Source of the DNA: an uncultured Campylobacter sp.
Lineage (GTDB): Bacteria > Campylobacterota > Campylobacteria > Campylobacterales > Campylobacteraceae
Direction: 5' to 3'
DNA length: 13,292 nucleotides
NCBI RefSeq assembly: GCF_938045405.1
Contig: NZ_CALIMW010000113.1
Location: 1-13,292, forward strand
In this document: one piece after another, positions 1-6,017 of the stretch
Numbering within the stretch: position 1 is the stretch's first letter
Layout: every line of letters begins with the position of its first letter
The notes under the pieces: model-generated
Databases searched by the model: none
Seen by the model: the letters and a program-made list of their open reading frames with translations, nothing else
Told to the model about the DNA's origin: nothing
Position numbers and translations under genes: made by a program

Positions 1-85
1 TTGCAAAAGTGATTTTATGCCCTAAAATCGTAGGGCTGCACCCATATAGGCATAATGCGACAAAAGATATAACAAAATTTTTCAT
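1..85 (-). CDS. Putative lipoprotein, 3' end outside window
   Basis: A minus-strand frame opens with ATG at 83-85, preceded by GTAGGAGAAGAG, a good ribosome binding site. It reads MKNFVISFVALCLYGCSPTI and stays open to the window edge, giving 28 codons. A short basic start, a hydrophobic stretch and the lipobox-like LYGC (Cys at residue 16) indicate an SPase II-processed lipoprotein exported to the envelope. It lies 31 bases downstream of the frameshifted lipoprotein gene and its leader resembles that one (MNKFVMLSLAYVALLAGCS), so the two are probably co-transcribed paralogues or functional partners. Function cannot be named because the mature domain is not in the window. Confidence 0.55.
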   Translation of the reverse strand, partial: MKNFVISFVALCLYGCSPTILGHKITFA

Positions 86-116
86 CTCTTCTCCTACTTA
101 AAATACGCTCTATCTT

Positions 117-522
117 TTATTTAGATCCCCAAGTCTTTTGACCGTTAGGCCAAAGTTGCTCTATTTCATCCTTCTTGACATAGTACTCCGTATCGCCGCA
201 AGGATAGTAAATTTTACACCATTTATCGTTACAAGATTCTATCGGAACCATAGTCGATGTGCCATTATAATAGTGAGATAAAGTCTCTACTAGCTTATAT
301 TCATATTCACCGCTTTTTTGGTTTTTAGATCTTGAATATATATCTAAAAAATCCTCAAGGTTCCTCGGTACGTAAAGTTTATCATGAGGTATATAGTCAT
401 GAAAAATAAAACCGCAGGCAGTTCTATATCTATTCGTACTCGGAGCAAAAAAAGCGATTACTTAGGCTACACCCCGCTAGTAAAGCAACATATGCCAATG
501 ACAACATAACAAATTTATTCAT
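117..522 (-). pseudogene. Frameshifted lipoprotein gene (A7/T7 tract)
   Basis: From ATG at 520-522, with AGAGAGG as ribosome binding site, the frame reads MNKFVMLSLAYVALLAGCS, a lipoprotein signal with lipobox LAGC. In frame it stops after 32 codons. If one base is removed at the seven-T run (plus-strand A7 at 447-453), the frame continues without interruption to TAA at 117-119. The product would be about 134 residues: a short leader, then a soluble part rich in Tyr, Lys and Asp, with Cys residues in segments such as SCNDKWCKIYYPCGD. The long open frame after the shift is strong evidence that this is a real gene interrupted by one base. It could be a pseudogene, a slippage-regulated gene, or a sequencing error in a homopolymer. 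The mature protein has no motif I recognise. Confidence 0.6.
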
Positions 523-538
523 TTCTTTTTCCTCTCTT

Positions 539-626
539 CTATAATATTGCGTATCGCGTCTTGTACTTCTTGATGCTTTTGACGCCTCTACCGTCGAATT
601 TTAGCAAAATATACGCCTTTGCTCAT
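539..626 (-). pseudogene. Possible remnant of a second integrase N-terminus
   Basis: A minus-strand ATG at 624-626 begins MSKGVYFAKIRR and stops. With a one-base shift it continues GRGVKSIKKYKTRYAIL and stops at 539-541. The sequence just upstream (627-809) aligns with the region upstream of the intact integrase at 10033-11292, so an integrase start is expected here. The second part can be aligned with the intact integrase N-terminus (VKSIKKYKTRY against IKNLKAKDKRY). That match is short and needs a frameshift. If correct, almost the whole second integrase has been deleted. The fragment could also be unrelated noise, so confidence is low. Confidence 0.3.
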
Positions 627-809
627 ATGGGAAACCCCCAATGCGAAAAGCTCCTAATAACACTCCTAATGTTTCGGAAAAGATTATATCTAAAATAAAA
701 ATGAAAGAAGCCCAGAATGGCTAAAATTTAAGATAGGCGCCTATGCGCCGGAACTAAATGCAACTAAAAAGAAGTGATTAAAATTTAAAAATAGATAATT
801 GGGGTGTGC
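624..809. repeat. Decayed copy of the integrase-proximal element end
   Basis: This stretch is an imperfect direct repeat of 11289-11499. Shared landmarks in the same order are ATGGGAAA, three CCCT-like motifs, TTATA, TAAGATA followed by GCCTAT, a 15-base identity (TAAAAAGAAGTGATT at 765-779 and 11450-11464), then TAATTGG and GGTGTGC. The distance from the 15-mer to TAATTGG is 31 bases here and 32 on the right. The tmRNA 3' end lies in the last part of the right copy. Here TAATTGG and GGTGTGC are joined without the intervening TGGA. The copy has diverged, so it is not a fresh target duplication. I read it as the former ssrA-facing end of an older related element. Confidence 0.6.
796..809. other. 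Putative left attachment core (degenerate att)
   Basis: TAATTGG plus GGTGTGC here matches the right junction at 11482-11499, where the same blocks carry the ssrA 3' end, except for loss of the four bases TGGA. It is the best candidate for the left limit of the current element. The sequence after it (TCACTCGCCC) does not continue the ssrA match, so the core identity is short. Assignment rests on position and the flanking repeat. Confidence 0.45.
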
Positions 810-842
810 TCACTCGCCCTTAAGTTTATAATCTCGGTAAAA

Positions 843-891
843 TGGGGATTTGATAATTTAAGCTAGCAGAAAGACCCCTAATTATGCCCCT
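843..891. repeat. CCCCTA-type repeats at left end, possible arm sites
   Basis: AATGGGGATT (841-850), GACCCCTAAT (873-882) and GCCCCTATT (886-894) resemble the AGTCCCT triplet beside the integrase gene (11314-11351). P4-type integrases bind short repeated arm sites on both sides of the att core, so these are candidate arm-type sites. The motif is short and binding is inferred. The interval 810-953 holds nothing else that I can see. Confidence 0.3.
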
Positions 892-953
892 ATTTACTTT
901 TTATAAACCTTATTTTCTGCCATAAGTCATCAGTTTAAGATTAAAATAATACA

Positions 954-1643
954 CTATTTTTTTAAATATTCTGGTATGGTTTCTTGGATCTTGATAACGT
1001 TAGGGATTTTAGACTTTATCACACCCGCAATTTCAACTTCATCTTCGAATCTCTTTTCGCTAAATTTAAAACTATACATAGACGACCTTAACTCTATTTC
1101 ATCATCAGAAACAAAGAAATATTGAACAATGAAAGTGTTATTTCTATATTTAGCTATAATCCACTCTTCTGTCATAGGCGCATCGTCGTCGATTAACACC
1201 AAGATATCTCCTTCTTGTGCTATAAAGCCGCCTTCTCCACTTTTTACGCTAACTAAGCAATATCTAGAATTTTCATATTTTGTGATAAAGCTCATAATGT
1301 TTATCTTTGCCGCTATTTGATCCATCGGTGGTTCTTTAGCTACAAAATTGCCTATGGAAGTATAAAAAGCAACTATGCACTCTGTAAGCTGTTTTAGTTT
1401 TAAATGCATTGGATCTAATTTATATTTCGCACAAGCTTCAAATAAGTCCATATCCGTATCAAAATAATCCCAACCTATGCCTGTTACTTGCAATATTCTA
1501 TACTTAATATTGGCACTGATAGGATTTCTGCCACTTTCATAAGAGCTTATGCTACCCTTAGTCAAACCTATCGCTTTGCCAAATTGCTCTTGCGTTAGCC
1601 CGTAAGCTGTTCTAAGATTTCTTAGCTTTTCCCCTTTTGTCAT
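954..1643 (-). CDS. XRE-family transcriptional repressor, CI-like
   Basis: The 229-residue product has an N-terminal helix-turn-helix of the XRE/Cro-CI family (residues about 5-58, with LRTAYGLTQEQFGKAIGLTKGSISSYESGR as core). Its C-terminal half has strand patterns such as EGDILVLIDDD reminiscent of the LexA/CI S24 fold. I see no GDSM-type nucleophile serine and no clear catalytic lysine, so self-cleavage is doubtful. It starts at ATG 1641-1643 with AAGGACA about nine bases upstream. It is transcribed divergently from the AlpA-rep-mob genes across a 177-base gap with inverted repeats, the usual layout of an element's master repressor. Its likely role is to silence excision, replication and transfer while the element is integrated. 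Confidence 0.8.
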   Translation of the reverse strand: MTKGEKLRNLRTAYGLTQEQFGKAIGLTKGSISSYESGRNPISANIKYRILQVTGIGWDYFDTDMDLFEACAKYKLDPMHLKLKQLTECIVAFYTSIGNFVAKEPPMDQIAAKINIMSFITKYENSRYCLVSVKSGEGGFIAQEGDILVLIDDDAPMTEEWIIAKYRNNTFIVQYFFVSDDEIELRSSMYSFKFSEKRFEDEVEIAGVIKSKIPNVIKIQETIPEYLKK

Positions 1644-1663
1644 TCTGCGTGTCCTTAAAAACT

Positions 1664-1792
1664 GCTATTTAGCAATGAAATTATACAATTACTAGCTTAA
1701 TTTGAACTATAAAAGGTAGTTTTATAATATTTTGTATAATTTTAATATGTTTTTAAAAGTTTAGAATGTTTTAAGAAAATTTATGTAATAAT
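1664..1792. promoter_or_regulatory. Divergent promoter-operator region
   Basis: Between the repressor and the AlpA-like gene lie nested inverted repeats. ATTATACAA (1680-1688) pairs with TTGTATAAT (1732-1740), and inside them AACTA (1705-1709) pairs with TAGTT (1717-1721). The centres are within about three bases of each other. The outer arms contain perfect TATAAT boxes pointing outward: minus strand 1680-1685, 36 bases before the repressor start, and plus strand 1735-1740. A further TAATAAT sits at 1786-1792. TGCTATTTAGCA (1663-1674) is another small palindrome. Repressor binding here could control both promoters, including its own. Confidence 0.55.
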
Positions 1793-1820
1793 AGAACAAT
1801 TAATTTCAAAGGAGAGTATT

Positions 1821-2057
1821 ATGAAGGTATGTAACGACATCAATAACGATAGCTGGCTAACAACCTACCAGCTTCAAGACCAATACGGTATTTCTCGGAC
1901 TCAACAAGCAAAGCTTAGAATGAGGCGTAACTATGGTGGAGGTGCTACAAAATATCCTATTCCGTTTGTAAAAATAGGTAAGCGTATTTTGTATCTAAAA
2001 GCAGATATAGAAAAATGGCTATTGTCTCAAAGAAAAGGGGCGATATACGATGAGTAG
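1821..2057 (+). CDS. AlpA/excisionase-like HTH DNA-binding protein
   Basis: The 78-residue protein has the winged-helix layout of the HTH_17/AlpA/excisionase group: WLTTYQLQDQYGISRTQQAKLR as helix-turn-helix, then FVKIGKRILYLKADIEKWL, the typical beta wing and final helix. Such proteins activate integrase genes or act as recombination directionality factors in P4-like elements. AAAGGAG lies nine bases before the ATG. Its 3' end overlaps the next gene by eight bases, so the two are translationally coupled. It is the first gene of the early operon, under the divergent operator. Whether it acts as an excisionase or as a replication activator cannot be told from sequence. Confidence 0.75.
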   Translation: MKVCNDINNDSWLTTYQLQDQYGISRTQQAKLRMRRNYGGGATKYPIPFVKIGKRILYLKADIEKWLLSQRKGAIYDE

Positions 2058-3492
2058 TAGGAGATCAAAAAAGAAAAGAGCTCCGTATTCTTATGAGAAG
2101 GTAAATACGGAGCGAGTAAAAAGCTGTGAAAAACGCTTAAATACGGGTATAAGTATACCCGACTATCCTTTAAATGTCCCTGAAATCATCGTAAGCGAGG
2201 GACAGAAAGAAAAGCTTGCAGCTATTTATAAAACCCCGTTTGGCTTTAGCTCGGAAGCTCTGAAAAAGTGGTGCAAGTTCTCATTTGAGCACGTTCCTTC
2301 TAACTACCGACAGATTGAGTTAGTTGCCTTGCAGACACTATCGGCTATTCTGGTCTTTCATTGCGATTTAAACATAAATCCTTTTTGGGTTTTAGACATA
2401 AGCGATAGCGGAACGGGTAAAGGCACAAATTTGCGCTTTCAAAAGAAATTGTTTAAAAGCGTAATCGATAAGCTCAAAGAAAACGCAAAGTTCAACGAAG
2501 AGCATAAAAACGAGATCAAAGACAATAAAAGCTTGCTTCGCCCCACTTTATTTTTTGGCGACATCAAGGCTACGCAAGAGGGCTTTTATGCTACTCTTAC
2601 TGAAGCGAATGTGCTTTACTTTCTATTCGGCGAAATAGCTGATACCTTAAAGAACCCCGCAAGATCGGAGCTACTTAATACTTTAACGGAGCAACACGGA
2701 TCTATCTCTAAATTTACCCCCGGTATATATAAAAATGCGCAAAACCTGCCGCCCGAAGTAAGCGGCAAAATCTATATCTATGCCGATACCAATATACAAC
2801 AGCTAGGTGGAGACGATAAGCTCGTTAAGGCTTTTGCGGGTGGTTTTATCAATCGCTTTATACTTATTTATACCAAGAACATACTTAAGTATGAAGATAG
2901 CAGATATAAAGAGGCTAGTGACTCGGAGTTAGAGCCTTATTTAAAGTGGGTAGATGATATGGTGGATTTTTTTATGACGGTGCGTCCTAGCCCCGATATA
3001 GATATAAATTCCGTTTACGATGATCCGAGTTTTGATAAATTCGCTAGGCAGATTCATTCTAGCTTGCAAGATGGCAAATTAGAATTCAAAGAGTTCTATA
3101 ATCGTCAGATCTACAATTTACAGGCTATCATTCAAATTTTGCATTGTGTCACAGAATATGATCGCTATCAAGGCTCTACGCAAGAAATTTGGGAGTTTGA
3201 ATTTAACAATATCCCTTCTAGCGATACCATTAAGGAAGCGATAAGATTTTGTAGCTTTTATTTTGATGTCAAACCTTTTCTACAAGAGTTAGACAGTGCA
3301 GCAGAAGGTATTTTTAACCTTAGAAATGAACTTTTAGAGAGAATAAAAGCCAATCCAAGCCTAACGCCTAGAGATATTTTAATGAGTAGAAAATATAGGA
3401 AATATGGGCTAACTAATAGTTCTTTATTAAATATACTTGATGGCTTTGTAAAACCTTGGAGAGGACAACAAGAATGCTTTACTTTAATCTAA
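2050..3492 (+). CDS. P-loop replication helicase-like protein (DUF3987-like)
   Basis: A 480-residue protein with an ATPase core in the middle. WVLDISDSGTGKGTN (about 113-127) is a Walker A loop, VLYFLFGEIAD (188-198) fits Walker B with Glu195, IYIYADTN (241-248) fits the sensor strand, and GGFINRFILIY (264-274) supplies a candidate arginine finger. This order matches the helicase-like DUF3987 proteins of mobile elements, which usually accompany a primase. A basic N-terminus (RRSKKKR) and a helical C-terminal region complete it. It overlaps the AlpA-like gene and precedes a primase-like gene, supporting a role in unwinding the element's origin. The family name is from memory; the ATPase call is the firmer part. 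Confidence 0.65.
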   Translation: MSSRRSKKKRAPYSYEKVNTERVKSCEKRLNTGISIPDYPLNVPEIIVSEGQKEKLAAIYKTPFGFSSEALKKWCKFSFEHVPSNYRQIELVALQTLSAILVFHCDLNINPFWVLDISDSGTGKGTNLRFQKKLFKSVIDKLKENAKFNEEHKNEIKDNKSLLRPTLFFGDIKATQEGFYATLTEANVLYFLFGEIADTLKNPARSELLNTLTEQHGSISKFTPGIYKNAQNLPPEVSGKIYIYADTNIQQLGGDDKLVKAFAGGFINRFILIYTKNILKYEDSRYKEASDSELEPYLKWVDDMVDFFMTVRPSPDIDINSVYDDPSFDKFARQIHSSLQDGKLEFKEFYNRQIYNLQAIIQILHCVTEYDRYQGSTQEIWEFEFNNIPSSDTIKEAIRFCSFYFDVKPFLQELDSAAEGIFNLRNELLERIKANPSLTPRDILMSRKYRKYGLTNSSLLNILDGFVKPWRGQQECFTLI

Positions 3493-3500
3493 TATTAAAG

Positions 3501-3600
3501 TTTTTGTGGCAAGTGGCAGCTTTGTGGCAACTTTTTGCCACACGACTTCGCCACGATTATAAGGGAGCTAGAAGCATCTTTGTGGCAATGTGGCAGCTTT
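3501..3600 (+). repeat. GTGGCA iteron-like cluster, candidate replication origin
   Basis: Within 100 bases GTGGCA occurs five times in direct orientation (3506, 3513, 3524, 3582, 3590) and once inverted as TGCCAC (3536), with a near copy CGCCAC at 3549. The two outer groups share a TTTGTGGCAA-GTGGCAGCTTT arrangement with a one-base spacing difference. GTGGCAA CTTT TTGCCAC (3524-3541) is a perfect seven-base stem with a four-base loop. The cluster begins nine bases after the helicase-like gene ends and lies before the primase gene. Clustered short repeats next to replication genes are typical of iterons. Regulatory binding sites are the alternative. Confidence 0.5.
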
Positions 3601-3676
3601 TTTATAAAAGTAGAAAAAAGAATGAATTTAGGCGAAATTTTAAATATATCAATCCAATATATGAAAGGACAAAATT

Positions 3677-3919
3677 ATGACAAATAATCTTAATTTTAGT
3701 GCTCCATGCGATGGTAGCAGCTCGAAGTTTTATTTGGGTTGCTTGAATTATGATGAAAAGAACAAGCGTTGTATGTGTGCGGCAACCGATATAGGGCGTT
3801 TAAAAATATGCAAAGATTATCGCAAAGCCGTTTATGGCGTTTTGGCTAATTTTGAGGAAAGCGAGATTTCTCAAGGAAATAGTCTTGATTTAGGTGAGCG
3901 TTGCTCTTATGAACTTTGA
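3677..3919 (+). CDS. Small cysteine-rich hypothetical protein
   Basis: An 80-residue protein with AAAGGAC as ribosome binding site six bases before ATG. Cysteines occur at residues 11, 22, 32, 34, 45 and 76 (PCDGS, LGCLNY, RCMCAA, KICKDY, ERCSY), so a metal-binding or zinc-ribbon-like fold is possible. No signal peptide or membrane segment is visible. It lies between the iteron-like cluster and the primase, in the same direction, which suggests a replication or regulatory accessory. Its TGA touches the first base of the 38-bp repeat at 3919. I do not recognise the family. Confidence 0.6.
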   Translation: MTNNLNFSAPCDGSSSKFYLGCLNYDEKNKRCMCAATDIGRLKICKDYRKAVYGVLANFEESEISQGNSLDLGERCSYEL

Positions 3920-3956
3920 CCGGTAGGGGCGAGCGTCGCTGCGCTCCGCTCGGGGG
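3919..3956 (+). repeat. 38-bp GC-rich repeat, copy R1
   Basis: This sequence begins ACCGGTAGGGGC and ends CCGCTCGGGGG. Its exact reverse complement is at 7532-7569. It starts on the last base of the preceding stop codon. Internally CGAGCG (3930-3935) can pair with CGCTCG (3947-3952). It also forms a long imperfect hairpin with the related copy at 4002-4041. No T-run follows, so it is not a standard intrinsic terminator, though a role in transcript ends is possible. Confidence 0.85.
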
Positions 3957-4001
3957 AACGAAAGATCGATTAAATTCTTTTCTTTCCGATATTGTGATAT
4001 T

Positions 4002-4041
4002 CCCCCAGCGCAAGCGATAGCGCAGCGCTGCCCCTAACGGT
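4002..4041 (-). repeat. GC-rich repeat, copy R2 (inverted relative to R1)
   Basis: Read on the minus strand this follows the same plan as R1: ACCGTTAGGGGC, an AGCGCTGCGCT core, and a GGGGG end. A 23-base block at 4007-4029 is identical to 7718-7740. With R1 it makes an inverted pair around a 45-base A/T-rich centre just upstream of the primase gene. Confidence 0.8.
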
Positions 4042-4091
4042 AAATGAGCTTTCTCATCATAACCGATTGAATCGGAGAAAGGATTTCTTAT

Positions 4092-5273
4092 ATGAGATTA
4101 TACATTGCTATAAAAATGTTTTACGATCCGAAAGAGACCGTAAGTAATAAGAATAATCCGAATATCACGAAAGAAGAGATGAAAAGCAGGGCAAAGTATT
4201 TTACAAATTATTGTCTAAATATCCCGTCTTTTAGTGATCTAGAAGGTTTACTTAGTAGCTCTGCTGCCTTTGCTATGAATAAGTGCTATCGAACGGAGAA
4301 GAATAAACATCTTTTTATCCGTCACGGCAAGAACGGAGTCATATACTTCTACGGCGAAAAGGGTAAAGAACGCGCTTGTAGCCAAGAGCCTAAGGATAGA
4401 GCTTATCGCAGTAATGATACTACCGAGTTGTTCCCGATCGTAGTTTTAGTATTGGACGTAGATTATCACGAAAGAGAGACAAAGCCTCTTAGCGATCAGC
4501 AAATGCACGACAAGCTAAAGGCTATGAATATAAATCACATCATCTGTCGCACGTCCGATCCAAATAACCAATATGCTTATCGTATCTTTATCGAAACTCT
4601 GCCGATAGAACAAACCGCCGAAAATTTAAAAGCGATCTATGCAGTAGCTAATGAAAAGTTAGGAATAAACTCTGACTTAGCCGTAACCGATAAGGCAAGA
4701 ATGTTTTTCTGCTATGCAAGCTCTCGACCTTCTTTAAAATCTTTTTATCATGGAAAGGCTTTCGAAATTACAAGCGATGAAATTTTAAAAAAGCAAAGCG
4801 AGCTCAAAACTTTGCCTGTTAAAATTTCATCCACTCAAGACGATAAGCCTAGAAAAAATTTTGTCGCAAAAGATTTTTTATCTCTAGGCGATATTAAAAT
4901 TTATCGTGAGCCGGAGATGATAAGAAAAAATGATTGGGTAGATTTTTCAGCTCTTAAAAAATCAAAAGCTCTGGGCGACGAAGACAACATCAAAAAATTT
5001 TTGATCGAAAAGATGGATGCAATTTTTTCAGAGTCTCATGCTTTTAGTATCAGGGCTAACGATAAAAATCCAAGCGGACATTTTAAAAAAGTGAACGATC
5101 ATTTTATTTTTACAGACTTCGGCGAAACTCAAAACGGCAATGACCTTTTAGAATTTTATAGCGCGCATAAAGGATTAAGTTTATCCCAAGCTGCTAAAGA
5201 AATCTGTGATTATTTTTGGAAACGAAAATGGATCGGCGGAGAATATGACGATAATATAGAGGGATTAGAATGA
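4092..5273 (+). CDS. Primase-like replication protein (AEP-type core)
   Basis: A 393-residue protein preceded by GGAGAAAGGA. FPIVVLVLDVDYHE (114-127) carries a DxD pair (Asp122, Asp124) at the end of a hydrophobic strand, as in motif I of archaeo-eukaryotic-type primases. YAYRIFIETL (161-170) and SDLAVTDKARMFF (194-206) are in the right order for motifs II and III, though the usual motif II histidine is not obvious. The last quarter (about 318-377) contains DKNPSGHF, FIFTDFGETQNGNDLLEFY and GLSLSQAAKEI, which follow the layout of a DnaG-type CHC2 zinc-ribbon domain without its metal-binding cysteines. It lies downstream of the helicase-like gene and upstream of oriT and the mob genes. The replication role is inferred. 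Confidence 0.6.
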   Translation: MRLYIAIKMFYDPKETVSNKNNPNITKEEMKSRAKYFTNYCLNIPSFSDLEGLLSSSAAFAMNKCYRTEKNKHLFIRHGKNGVIYFYGEKGKERACSQEPKDRAYRSNDTTELFPIVVLVLDVDYHERETKPLSDQQMHDKLKAMNINHIICRTSDPNNQYAYRIFIETLPIEQTAENLKAIYAVANEKLGINSDLAVTDKARMFFCYASSRPSLKSFYHGKAFEITSDEILKKQSELKTLPVKISSTQDDKPRKNFVAKDFLSLGDIKIYREPEMIRKNDWVDFSALKKSKALGDEDNIKKFLIEKMDAIFSESHAFSIRANDKNPSGHFKKVNDHFIFTDFGETQNGNDLLEFYSAHKGLSLSQAAKEICDYFWKRKWIGGEYDDNIEGLE

Positions 5274-5320
5274 AAGAAATTTATATAGTGCACAGAACGG
5301 CGAATTACCGCTTTGGTTGA
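5270..5320 (+). CDS. Possible 16-codon peptide, ATGA-coupled to the primase gene
   Basis: ATG at 5270-5272 overlaps the primase stop (ATGA), with AGAGGGA about six bases upstream. It encodes MKEIYIVHRTANYRFG and ends at TGA 5318-5320, in the centre of the oriT palindrome. Overlap and spacing are those of a translated gene. The length and location suggest either a leader-like peptide or chance. Confidence 0.2.
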   Translation: MKEIYIVHRTANYRFG

Positions 5321-5400
5321 ACCAAAGCTATATTCGCACTATGTCCTGCCGACGGCTTGATGTGCTATCGCACTTGCTACGCAAAACGCATTCGCGTAAA
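5284..5400 (+). other. oriT: Putative oriT with nic-like site
   Basis: The only long gap inside the mob operon holds a perfect palindrome, GCTTTGGTT G AACCAAAGC (5310-5328). It extends through GAATTA/TATATTC into ATAGTGC (5284-5290) pairing with GCACTAT (5336-5342), leaving a ten-base bulge. Next comes TATGTCCTGCCGAC, close to the IncP/MOBP nic consensus TATCCTG/C. This predicts cleavage between 5348 and 5349. Smaller inverted repeats follow (GTGC TATC GCAC at 5362-5373; TACGC/GCGTA at 5378-5398) and could bind the accessory protein. Location just before the mobC-like and relaxase genes is typical. Confidence 0.65.
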
Positions 5401-5426
5401 TTTCAAACTGAAAGGAATACGTCAAA

Positions 5427-6017
5427 ATGATAAACAACTCTCAAAACACAGAGCCGAAGAAAAAGAGAATTCGAAAAACATCTCACGCTGAAATTTCACA
5501 AGCAGAAATGGAAATTTTAAAAAAAGAGACCTACCCGCACGAAAAACTAAGCAACAAAGATTTTATACTTCGATTATATTTAGACGTAAATTCAAAGAAA
5601 GCAAACATTACATTTCCACCTGAAAATTTTGCCAATAATAAGCGTCTTCAAATCACAATTTCCATATATGAAAACGAAAAAGCAGAGATCGAACACAAAG
5701 GCATGAACCCCCGAGAATATATTGCAAACGCTTTTCGTAGCGCTCTTTATGGCGACAACTATATATCGTCCGACTATTCTATAAATGCAGCAGAAATTTC
5801 AAAGCTTTTTAAAAAACTATCGGTGCAGCTAAGAAATTTAAGAGTTCTTTTTGAAGAATGTCCGCCTGAAGAAAGAGCCTTTCTAATCGAAAACACTTTC
5901 AAGCTTGAAGAAAAAATCTCAAAATTTGCCGACTCTCCGAATCTAAATAAATTTTTTGAACCTTTGCAAATTAGACGTAGATTCACAAGTCGTAAACGAA
6001 ATTTAAAGGTTGAGTAA
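5427..6017 (+). CDS. Mobilization accessory protein, MobC/RHH-like
   Basis: A 196-residue protein with a strongly basic N-terminus (PKKKRIRK). The segment RLQITISIYENEKAEIEHKGMNPREYIANAFRSALYG (about 71-108) has the strand-helix-helix plan of ribbon-helix-helix MobC/TraJ-type accessory proteins, which bind oriT repeats and help the relaxase open DNA at nic. A helical C-terminal half follows, and the end is again basic (RRRFTSRKRNLK). AAAGGA lies eleven bases before ATG. Its TAA shares one base with the relaxase ATG (TAATG), so translation is coupled. Position directly after the oriT candidate supports the role. Sequence similarity alone is weak. Confidence 0.6.
   Translation: MINNSQNTEPKKKRIRKTSHAEISQAEMEILKKETYPHEKLSNKDFILRLYLDVNSKKANITFPPENFANNKRLQITISIYENEKAEIEHKGMNPREYIANAFRSALYGDNYISSDYSINAAEISKLFKKLSVQLRNLRVLFEECPPEERAFLIENTFKLEEKISKFADSPNLNKFFEPLQIRRRFTSRKRNLKVE

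Noticed and set aside
1129..1320. 63-codon plus-strand frame inside the repressor gene
   Set aside because: Antisense to a well-supported HTH gene; no binding site or recognisable protein character.
3456..3680. A 74-codon plus-strand frame overlapping the end of the helicase-like gene
   Set aside because: Its repeated LWQ/MWQLF segments are just the GTGGCA repeats translated; it lacks a clear ribosome binding site and overlaps the next gene start. The repeat cluster explains it better.
3919..4041. R1-R2 hairpin as a CRISPR fragment or standard terminator
   Set aside because: Only an inverted pair with one A/T-rich centre, no regular spacer series, and no T-run after the stem.
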